A DNA stretch of 64,000 nucleotides from Pleurostoma richardsiae (taxonomy: Eukaryota > Ascomycota > Sordariomycetes > Calosphaeriales > Pleurostomataceae): positions 186,001 to 250,000 of the forward strand of contig JANBVO010000029.1 of assembly GCA_030052745.1 (NCBI GenBank), written 5' to 3'. Under the pieces are notes generated by a model that did no database searches, was not told the origin of the DNA, and worked only from the letters and a program-made list of their open reading frames with translations. A program made the position numbers and the translations under genes. This document shows, piece after piece, positions 9,384 to 18,926 of this stretch (the first letter of the stretch is position 1; the number at the start of each line of letters is the position of its first letter).

Positions 9384-10430
9384 ATGTTCCGAACGGTGCA
9401 GAGACTTCAGTCCCTGTCTCGAACCATCAACCCGCCCAGAGCAACAATGGCCACCATGCGTGCCGTAGTCTTCGACAAGCTGGGCGACTCGTCTGTCCTC
9501 CACGTGGCCGACATCCCCAAGCCCGCACCCAAGCCGGGTGAGGTGCTGGTCAAGGTCGACTACGCCGGCATCAACTTCATTGACACGTACTTCCGCACCG
9601 GGCTGTATCCTACGGAGCTCCCCGCCCAGACCGGCCGCGAGTGCGGCGGCGTCATCGAGGCCGTCGGCGCCGACGTTGCGCCCTACCTCGACCTGAAGGC
9701 TGGCGACCGTGTTGGCGTCTACTACCAGAACACCGTGGCCGAGTTCGTCGCCGTGCCGGCGGCGAGGTGCATGAAGCTACCGAACAGCGTGTCCACCCGC
9801 GAAGCGGCCGCCCTCACCGTCCAGGGGCTCACTGCATGGACGCTGGTCAAGGACGCCCACGAGGTCAAGCCAGGACAGGTCGTGCTGGTGCACGCCGCCG
9901 CGGGCGGCACGGGCGGCCTGCTCGTCCAGATGGCCAAGCACCTGGGCGCCACCGTCATTGGGACCGCGTCGACGCCGGAGAAGCTCGAGGTCGCGAAGGA
10001 GCATGGCTGCGACCATCTCATCAACTACTCCAAGGAGAGCGTCCTCGAGAACGTGATGAAGATCACCAACGGGAAGGGCTGCAACGCGGTCTTCTCCGGC
10101 GTCGGCAAGGCGACGTTCGAGGAGGACCTGGAGTGCTGCGCGAAGATGGGGTCGATGATCACCTTTGGCAACGCGTCCGGCGCGATCGAGGGCTTCCGGC
10201 CCCTTGTTCTCGGCAAGAAGAACGTCAAGCTGCTGCGGCCGCGCCTGGATGTGTACATTTCCGAGCGTGAGGACTTCGTGAAGCGGAGTAATGAGCTCTG
10301 GGACCTGGTGGCGAAGGGCATCGTCAAGGTCACGTACGGCAAGGAGTATTCTATGGGCGAGATCGCGCAGGCCCACGACGATTTGACGGGTCGGAAAACA
10401 ATTGGGAAGCTGCTCGTTAAGATTGCCTAG
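9384..10430 (+). CDS. Zeta-crystallin-type NADPH:quinone oxidoreductase
   Basis: This is a single exon of 348 aa, or 327 aa from the second in-frame ATG at 9447. It belongs to the medium-chain dehydrogenase/reductase superfamily and lacks the structural zinc lobe, as quinone reductases do. The N-terminal GroES-like domain reads MRAVVFDKLG and GINFIDTYFRTGLY. The Rossmann fold has AAAGGTGGLLVQMAKHLGA for NADPH binding, and the C-terminus reads GRKTIGKLLVKIA. The family reduces quinones or alpha,beta-unsaturated carbonyls with NADPH under oxidative stress. The first 21 residues have four or more Arg and no acidic residue, so they could be a mitochondrial presequence. The first ATG has a weak context and the second a strong one. 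Confidence 0.92.
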   Translation: MFRTVQRLQSLSRTINPPRATMATMRAVVFDKLGDSSVLHVADIPKPAPKPGEVLVKVDYAGINFIDTYFRTGLYPTELPAQTGRECGGVIEAVGADVAPYLDLKAGDRVGVYYQNTVAEFVAVPAARCMKLPNSVSTREAAALTVQGLTAWTLVKDAHEVKPGQVVLVHAAAGGTGGLLVQMAKHLGATVIGTASTPEKLEVAKEHGCDHLINYSKESVLENVMKITNGKGCNAVFSGVGKATFEEDLECCAKMGSMITFGNASGAIEGFRPLVLGKKNVKLLRPRLDVYISEREDFVKRSNELWDLVAKGIVKVTYGKEYSMGEIAQAHDDLTGRKTIGKLLVKIA

Positions 10431-13123
10431 CGGAGTGGTTGATGTCGACCCGGACTGGGCCCGGCCTTCGTTGCCGAGGAAGTCTCATCTATGAGACGAA
10501 TGAATGTACAAAAGAGTCGCCTAGAGGAAATCAGAGTGAAAATAAGAACAGAACAGGTATTGTGTGGCTCAGATGTCAATGACAATGGTCCTGCCGTCCC
10601 GTCAGCGAATGAGGGGAAGAGAAGACATAAACAAACGACCGACAAAGGAAAAAAAAAGACGAAACACAAGGAGAGAAGCAGGATGAGACGAACTGCACCG
10701 AGCAAGAAGAGCAGGGGTCCAAGGAGTTCCGAAGACCCCGACCAGAGAGGGATCTTGGCTCTTTGGATTTCGTGCAGCGGCGCCCTTGAAACCAACCCCC
10801 ACGAAGCATCAAAGCATTCGTTGGCTCCTGTCAGTGCTGGAGTCCACGCTTTATTTGACGCTAGAGATAATCGGGGGCTGGCAGGACTGGTAAGAAGGTC
10901 GAGATCAAGCTGTGGCACACCACAAGGAGCCGACTTATATGGGTCGGAGCCTCCTTGTCACAAGTACAGCCCGGTACTGTTCGAACGACTGGACCTCGAG
11001 TCCCGAACAATCGTTTTATCTTGCTTAGAGAGGTATTTTCATTGGACACAAGTGGCCAGCATGGGTAAGTGACTCTGCTTGTATGTAGGTACGCGCAGTC
11101 TTGTCAAACCAAACCAAACGAAGACTCCGCAGCGACACGTAAAGGTCAGATCCCCTGCAGCTTCTGACGAGGATGAGGGAGCAGCTGCAGGCAGAACCCG
11201 CTACAGGACAAGTCAAGGAATACCCGTTTCCAGAATCGTGTTTTGACCGAGGAGGGGGCGGCGAGGGAGTGCCTGACAGGGTGTGGAGAAGGCTTACGGA
11301 GAGGTCCTACTTCATACACAGGCTCGTCTTCTCAATCCGGCTAGCTCCATGTATTTTATAGGTCGTTTTCTTTGGCTTTCGGCACGCTGTGATGTTGGTG
11401 AGTCTGTATCCCGTTTTAGCGCCTGTCATTCGCTCGCATGCCGATATTATCGAGATCAAGCCTTCCCCCCTGCTCGGGTCATACCTCTGAAAGTTCTAAC
11501 CGGCCCTCTTGTTTACACATGAAAGTCCAAGTTAACACTCAAAAGGTAAATGAATCTAGGTTATATGGTCAAGAAAGACCAGGAGAAATTAATACACGTA
11601 GGTGTCTGATACGACGATACCTAAATCTCACCTACCCAAAGTAGCAGTAAAAGTCCAACCAACCTGCATTTATCACTTTACCGGGGGTGCTGCTGTTCTC
11701 CGGGTCCAGTATCCAGACAGTCCCCCCCCAGGCGTACAGTGAGGAGTACCTACAGACCTGCTCTACCGCATGGAATCTTGTATTTCCTCAGGTACCTTCA
11801 AGTTCAGAAGCCTGCTTCGCCCTGTAGTTCCTATAGGAGGCCTTCTGTAGCGTGTGTAATCTAAGTACTCTCTCTAGCTTGGAGAACTCGAACTCAAAAT
11901 GTCGATGAGTTATAGCGGCCAGTCCAACACGCGCGCCCATGACATTAATATATACATATATATCAAAAACCTGCACTATTGTCCTTACCAATAAAGAAAT
12001 TATATCTTGACTTTTTTTTTTATATTTTTGGCTCCGAACTGAAGTATAAGGGAAAGAAGTATCGTCCTAATTTCTTATATTTACAAAGCTCAGAGACTAG
12101 AAATGTTTACCGATATATCTACGTATGACCTCATACTAGGGAAGAATCATGCCCCCCTATGTGATAGGGGGAGCTGTCTACACCATTCTTTCCCATCTAA
12201 ATAGCTTGCAAATCTCCCTGATAGGCGCGAGCAAGTCAGAATCTGCTGCTTCAAATCTGAATCGCAGTTCTATAGTGTCCCTAGGCAAGAAAAACATCGT
12301 TGAAAGAAGCGTAGCACCACAATTACACTCCAGTGCTCAAACACGTAGTAGAGCCACACAGCCTCCCGAAGGTCTTTGCTACTTTTATCACAGCCGCTGT
12401 GATAGGACTGTGGTCCCTGATGTTCTCGCCGTCTCGCCGCCCGCCTCTAAGCCCCGGCAAGGTCTCAGGGGGTCCGGCCATTCACGCCGTCTCCTCCAGT
12501 GCCAGACCTCTGGCTCGGGGATCCTTCGCCGACCGTGAAGGCGTTCCTGGGATTCGCCCTCTTCCGGAGACCCGCGCCTCCTACCGTCCGGAAAGGCGAC
12601 TGTGATTCAGCTAACCTTCCTTCCTTCCGGGAGAGAAAGAAGAAAACAATCTCTGGCAGCCTCGGTCGCCTCTTTCATATCTTTTTCTCCACCGACCACA
12701 ATCAGTCAACTTCTCCAACTCCCACTCTCCGCTCTACGTTCTAGCCAAGGAGAGACACAACTTACCTTACCTTCATCGAGGAATAAAACCATCGAAAGGG
12801 ATTTCTAGCCTTCGAGGATTGCGGGGCCCCGTTCCGCTTCGCTCTAGGTGAGGCCCAGAATCTACCCTCGCTCCTCAACGAGGCCAGAAATCGCGACTCG
12901 CAGAGGTTTCTTATTCATCACGCTCAATCTTTAATGTGGATTCAGAGGATTGACACCTATCTCCACTCCCTTCCTCGCCTGACCGGTCCTCGTAGTGGCG
13001 GCGCTGCTGATGGCTCACTTGGCCTAGAAGATCCCCCATCAGTACTCATTTCGCCTCAAGATGCTGTGTTGACCTTCACTAGTCAACTTGAACATCCTCT
13101 GGTAATCTTTTCAGACAGAAGAC
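10431..13123. other. Long intergenic region, no supported gene
   Basis: These 2.7 kb lie between the quinone oxidoreductase and the unrecognised six-exon gene. Open frames of 60-190 codons occur on both strands, but none shows a domain, a splice partner or convincing codon use. Roughly 11530-12130 is clearly AT-richer than its surroundings, and an inverted repeat lies at 12153-12171. The last 200-250 bases are probably 5' UTR of the downstream gene. A lineage-specific small gene or noncoding RNA cannot be excluded. Confidence 0.5.
12153..12171. repeat. Perfect 8-bp inverted repeat with 3-base loop
   Basis: CCCCCTAT, then GTG, then ATAGGGGG form a strong hairpin at the edge of the AT-rich patch. 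Its function is unknown; it could be a terminator-like structure or a factor-binding palindrome. Confidence 0.7.
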
Positions 13124-16100
13124 ATGTCTGGTCCTGACGACAAGGCGGTCCCGCCGGCCCGACGTGGCGCGATGGCCGCGGCGACAGCGGCTGCAGCGAC
13201 CGCCAGGAACTTCGTTCTCAACCGGTATCGTACTCTAGGTAAGCACACAACTGGCCTTTCCGCCTCCACCCCCAATGACGGTACCTCTGGTCGAAATAGT
13301 TGGCCCTTGCTGCGACTCTGTTCCGTCCCCATCTATTGGCTACGGGGGAACGTCACGCACACCTGACTCCATACCCCATAGTACTTGATCTCGGATGAGG
13401 GATTCGGCGGCCCACGAAGGCAGGCAGGAGTGGGAACAGTTGGCTGCCGGATGCCTTTGGCTTGACCTGAGCCTACAGGGCCGTAGAGAGCAGCTCCATG
13501 CTATTTCGATGCCCTGAAACACCAACTCTCGCCCCGTAGAGTTGCCACTAACTCTCTCTCTCCAGGCATCCAGTTAGATGAACAGGCCCTCCCACCTTCC
13601 GAGGAGCAGGACTCTGGCACTGTAAGCAATGTACCCAACCGCCCCTTTCATGTTTTGATTTGCTCGCGCTGCTTGTTTTCTCGCGTCGCCACCTGGGCAG
13701 TCGCGTGCGCCCGCTCTCCTCTCGTTCATATTCATCTCAACACCGCTTCAGCCACCCCTCTACCTCCAAGTATTTCTGCTTTTCCACCTCTTCCCCTCGC
13801 GTTTGGATGCTGCGAACACTTGTCGCAATATACCAACTAGCTTCCCAGGATTTACCGCTACGCACCGATTCAACTGATAGTCCACCCATCGGAGCTGCAA
13901 CCTCAACCGGCCAAACGTCTCGGATTAAAATCATGTCTGACGGCGAGGACTCTGAGCAAGATAGTTCCTCGAGCGAATATTTCACGTCCTCCTCGGTCAT
14001 CGTAAGCGATTCCGATGAAGAACAATCTGATACAGAACTCAGTATGGTGAGTCCCCGACACAGAAGCTGCTGCCCATCCGATGATGATTGGTGTACTGAC
14101 TGAAAATGTCCCCGAAGATGGAGAAGAACGAGGAAAACACCGTGGAGCGCGCCAGCGACAACGCTGACCATCAGCCAGCTGCTGTTGATCAGCCATCCTC
14201 ATTGCACATCTTCCCTTCAGCCTATTCTGATGCCCTCGCGCCTCTGCGTGATCCAAATGAACAGATGGCAACACTTGCGAACACCGTCATCGCTGCGCGC
14301 CTTGCAGGTCAGTCTAGATAAAGATAATAGTGAGTCCAAGTCACACCACATGCTTACACGTCCCAGGCTACCCAGGCAATGAGTTCAAGCCTCGACGACC
14401 ATCGCCCCTAAAGCAGGAGGTAGCTTTGGCCTCCCCTCCCAGCCGCGGGCCTGTGTCCGCTTCTAGTGCCTATTCGGTGCCCTCTATCATCCCTCCTGAG
14501 AGACTGATCCCAGCTCAGGGCAGTCTTGAACTTCACCCCCCTCTCACCACCCTTCCAACGGCACATGTTATCGAATACGAGCCACTGGTCCACGATCAAG
14601 GCGTCCAAGTTCACAGACTCACCCCAGCCCAGCCCATCGAGGCCGTGCGTGCACAAGCCACACACGCTCCCTACCCGCCTGGATTTGATTCGAACCCGCG
14701 AGGTACGTGGCCCATCAGGACGTCATTAGAAGAGCAGCAGAATTTGCCCGCGTCCGCCACGGATATTCAGTCAGGGCCATTCATTGCTGAGAGCCAGCGC
14801 AACGAAGCGACAACGCCGGTCAGTGAGAGCGAGAGCAGTGACGGCGTCGATGTCGAGACTCCCACTAAGGTTGGATATAGAGGAAAGGCACTGGCGAAAG
14901 ACAAGAACAAAGCTAAGGGAAAGCAGAACGCGACTGAGAACGAGCGGAGCGGCTTGCTGCAGAATAACCAGATACAAGTCCCAAATACTGGCGGACCTGT
15001 GTCAGGTAAGGAGAATATCCCAGTCCTCTCGCGGTCAGCACTGACAGTTCCTCTCGTACATCAGGTCGCTACCGGCAGTCTTACACCTCACAGGAAGTCA
15101 TTGAGCCCTGGGCGCCTTCTCAAGCGAACAACGCTTTGCGTATTGGAAATGCGCATCCAGGAAGCCAGAACACACAGCGGTTTGGACCAGGTAATGCTCA
15201 GGGTTATACTGACTCAAATGTGCCGATGCGTGCCCCGCGTTCTTTCGCAGAGCTGCTAGCAATGAGTCCGAGGTATGCGTCCACTTATGGCCCGATGCTC
15301 GAGCATGGCATGGTTCCTAGAGTCTCGCACGCGTCCACCGCTGGCCATGCCACCAACCGAGCCCATAGAGGCAATCGTCTTCCTCCCCCAAACCCCGAGA
15401 TAAACTCTGCCTGGGCCAATGTTCCGTCTGGCATGAGCAGTGGTACCGACCACATGACCAGGAACTCGCTTCAGCGGAGTGGCGGAATTCAGAGAGCCTC
15501 GAGGACCGATCGCCACAACAAGACACCGAGAGCTCCGCGTGCAATGCTGCATCAGAGGATCGAGGAGAACCGGGGTGAGCATGAGGACCACCAGCAAAAT
15601 TGGGAGCAGACATCAATTGGAAAGTCAAGCGGAGCATGGACCAACTCCAAGACCTGGGTTAGCGGGGAGGAGCAACTTCGCCACGCGTACAGCCGCGTGC
15701 GCACTCAGGCTGCGCATATCGGCGTCGACAAGTCCCCGTTCCTTCCCCAGAACGTCCGAGAGTACGCCGGATTTGAGGCAGACAAGAAGCACAAGGATGC
15801 CCTTAAGCTCCGGAAGAAGATTGCAACGATGGAGCATGAGAGCCACGGCGCCGGCAATGGCCCACGGGAGCCGACAATCGAGCCAGCAATGGGGGGTCGC
15901 CTGCCCGCCGACGGCCTCTCCGCGGTGCTGGCCCACCCGTCCCCCTTCAATCAGATGCCGGGAGAAGCAGGCCAGAGCACTCAAACAGACTGGCCGGCCT
16001 TGACCGAGTTGAAACAGGTGCTGGAAGCCGCTCAAGCTCCTGGCCAGAGTCGTTTCTTCCCGGAGTGTCGTGGCAACCAGCATACTACCACGGTTCCTCC

Positions 16101-16323
16101 ACGAGACCCAGTCCCTGACCTGCTGCGCATGTTGTCGGGCAACTGGTGGGGATGGCCTGATTCGCCACAGCCGGAGGGCACAGAGGCCCCGGAGATCTCC
16201 CTTGAGGAGATGAACCCGATTACGGCGGACCTGATCCGCCATATTGACCGCTGGGTCCTGGAGCCAGACGAGGAAGGAAACGATGGCGAACCTGACAAGG
16301 AGAACGGAGAATCTGAGGAGTAA
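13124..16323 (+). CDS. Unrecognised six-exon disordered protein
   Basis: The hand-built model has exons 13124-13238, 13566-13621, 13849-14046, 14118-14307, 14367-15005 and 15065-16323, giving 818 aa. All five junctions have GT-AG ends and keep frame, which supports a real gene. An in-frame stop at 13103 lies upstream of the chosen ATG. I recognise no domain. The start is Ala/Arg rich; an acidic Ser/Asp/Glu segment follows at about residues 80-125, then a Pro/Ser-rich stretch, a basic KDKNKAKGK patch that could be a nuclear localisation signal, and an acidic C-terminus ending ENGESEE. The whole chain looks intrinsically disordered with only short helical pieces. The 227-base intron 2 is the least certain part. 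No function is proposed. Confidence 0.65.
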
Positions 16324-17271
16324 GGGCTGTGAATCCGCCGAAGGGAATCTCTGACATCGGCGCGGGACGCTGCAGAACTGTTTGTGTAAATTCGTTCGCG
16401 AAGCACTGAGAGGGATACCAGATTAAATAACGATGAATGTGTGCTTTACAGAGTCCCTCCACACTATAGGTTGTGACACGATTTGGCCCGAACCGTACGC
16501 ATGCCCGTAGAAACGTTGCCAGTAATGGTAAGGAAAAGAGCCTCGGGTGAATCTTTCATCAATGGGCGGAGCAGTTGTCCTTTTACCTGCTGGACAGGAT
16601 GTACTTTCATGATGTCCCACCATTGACTTATAGGCACCCGAGACTTCGGAATTTGCTAGAACTGCGAGACGAAACGCCAACGGATGAATATGACCTCTTG
16701 GAAGAAACCTAGGAAAGGAAAATCGTAGCGTAAGGAGAAACAGCAACCAAGTGATGTTGCGAGACACCGGACAAAGGTTATGGACAAAGATAGGGGAGTC
16801 TTGGCTGGCCGACGATGGCATGTCGTCTTAGGTATTAGGTAAGGCACTTAGAGAGGATACATCACAAGAGCATTCACGTGATAGGCACTTACCCAAAAAA
16901 GGATCTTCTGATGTACCTAGGTACCTTAGGGCTGTCAGGTTTTCGGCGTTCGGAGCAACATTACGCCTGAAAGTTTGTGCCCACAAGACATTCCCACCCA
17001 AATTTTCGACTACCCACCAATCCATCTCCAGTCCCGAAATTATCGACACCTCTCCAACGACCAATTCGACGATTGCCCTGGTGAGCCCGCAGATCATCAG
17101 GTATGTAAACGAAGCAGCAGAACCACGGTTGAAGGCCACGGCGAAGTCTGAAGAGACTGCGTTCTCTGTAGTCCTTACGTCCGCTCCAGTCGTCCCGTCC
17201 CTGTGTCCTACACCTCTTGGGAAAGTGACCTTGGCTGACGGCTCTTTTCTCCTCTACAGAAAACCGCAATC
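16324..17271. promoter_or_regulatory. Upstream region of the eS8 gene with 5' UTR intron
   Basis: The first part holds the 3' UTR of the preceding gene and the rest the eS8 promoter. It contains an E-box CACGTG at 16875-16880, AGGCACTTA twice (16842-16850 and 16883-16891), and GTACCTAGGTACC at 16913-16925. A likely 5' UTR intron runs 17101-17259 (GTATGT...CTACAG) and ends 12 bases before the ATG; leader introns are common in ribosomal protein genes. Confidence 0.6.
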
Positions 17272-18045
17272 ATGGGTATCTCGAGAGACTCGCGCCACAA
17301 GCGCTCCGCCTCCGGTGCGAAGCGCGCCTACTACCGTGCGTCAAGCCCATCGTGATATATACGTCGAAAGCCCGTATCGCGTTCTTTCGCTTTTTGCTTT
17401 CCCCCTCCGCCGGCCACGAGTGGTGTCCGAGGAAGAGGGGGGAGCGAGAACTAAAGGAGCAATACGTTCTGACCTCTGCCAACAGGGAAGAAGCGCGCTT
17501 TCGAGCTGGGCCGCCAGCCCGCCAACACCCGTATCGGCGCCAAGCGGATCCACGTCGTCCGCACCCGCGGCGGCAACCACAAGTACCGCGCCCTGCGCCT
17601 CGACTCCGGCAACTTCGCCTGGGCCTCCGAGGGCTGCACCCGCAAGACGCGCGTCATCGTCGTCGCCTACCACCCGTCCAACAACGAGCTGGTCCGCACC
17701 AACACCCTGACCAAGTCCGCCGTCGTCCAGGTCGACGCCGCCCCCTTCCGCCAGTGGTACGAGGCCCACTACGGCCAGTCCCTCGGCCGTAGGCGCCAGC
17801 AGCGCCAGCAGCAGGCCCAGGGCAAGGAGGCCGCCGAGGAGGCCAAGAAGAGCAACTCGGTCGAGAAGAAGCAGGCCGCCCGCTTCGCCGCCCGCGGAAA
17901 GGTCGACGCCGCTCTCGAGAAGCAGTTCGAGGCCGGTCGTCTCTACGCCGTTGTGTCCAGCCGGCCCGGCCAGTCCGGCCGGTGCGACGGCTACATCCTG
18001 GAGGGCGAGGAGCTTGCTTTCTACCAGCGCAAGCTGCACAAATAG
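17272..18045 (+). CDS. RPS8: 40S ribosomal protein eS8
   Basis: Two exons (17272-17335, 17486-18045) encode 207 aa, within the usual 200-208 range. The product is a structural protein of the small ribosomal subunit that binds 18S rRNA. The start [22 protein letters not shown] joins across the 150-base intron to [20 protein letters not shown], the family signature, followed by [18 protein letters not shown]; the C-terminus ends [13 protein letters not shown]. Codon use is strongly C/G-ending, typical of a highly expressed gene. The 5' UTR probably carries another intron. The neighbouring TBC-domain gene is convergent. Confidence 0.98.
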
Positions 18046-18926
18046 AGGACAGAACAGCTGGGGAGGGGGTAGCGGTGTGCGGGAGCGGAGGATATCCTTT
18101 GGGAGGGTTTGGCTCTGGACTCGGTGTTCAATGGTTTTGCCGCCTCTCGGTAGCTCGGGTGTTATGCTGCATCAACTACCATAAAGTCGCTTGCTCGTTC
18201 GGCATCGCATTCTGGGAATGGGTTTAAGGGATCAATAAAAAGAAGAAATGCCAACCAAACCTCTTCCCGAGGACCTCTTACTTTCTCTCCATGATTGCGT
18301 TGCCTGTGCAGTCTAGCAGAGGGTTCCAGCCTAGCTATTCTTCGGCCTTCAATGAAGGCGTAGTCGACGCCTCTGGACATGGTGCCGGTCTAGTCAGGGA
18401 GGCAAGCGCTATAGAGCAAGATTCGCGAGCCCTGAGCAAGCCTGATTTCGCGCAGGTACAAATGCAGCGCCGCCCAAGGGGGAGGACATGCTTTCTTCTT
18501 CGACTTAGTTCTAAGGGATATCGTACATGCATGTCATATGCTCTCTTAGCCCTCATAGCAATTTCTGCCTCCTAGTCTCGCCTCGCCTCCAGTGAGGTAC
18601 GGGCTGCTAGCTGCCTCCTGATGTCTCTTGCTTCCTCCTTCCAAAACAGCTGTGAAAAGATACTAAGGGAAATCCTGTTCCCTTCGAGCAGAACGGAATC
18701 CGGCACTCCTATTATAGGAGGCAGTATTGGCCAAGAGGAAAAACTCTGCCGGTTTATACAGGAGGGGGAGAGGAGGCTGTGCCTCGACAAAATGGGTTTC
18801 CCCCTCAACTTCAGGTATATATATATGCCGTCGCCTGCAGGTCCCTGATGTCTTCTTTACTTTTTCATTCATAACGCCGTCCCAACGAGGGACATGGAAA
18901 TCAAGGCAGCCTCCCGCTCTGCTCCT
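18046..18926. other. Convergent intergenic region, no gene seen
   Basis: These 881 bases between eS8 and the TBC-domain gene hold the two 3' UTRs. Open frames below 95 codons have no supporting signal. Confidence 0.5.

Noticed and set aside
10491-11072. 193-codon open frame after the quinone oxidoreductase
   Set aside because: Lys/Arg-rich start and random-looking sequence with no domain; it lies where the 3' UTR should be and has no splice partner.
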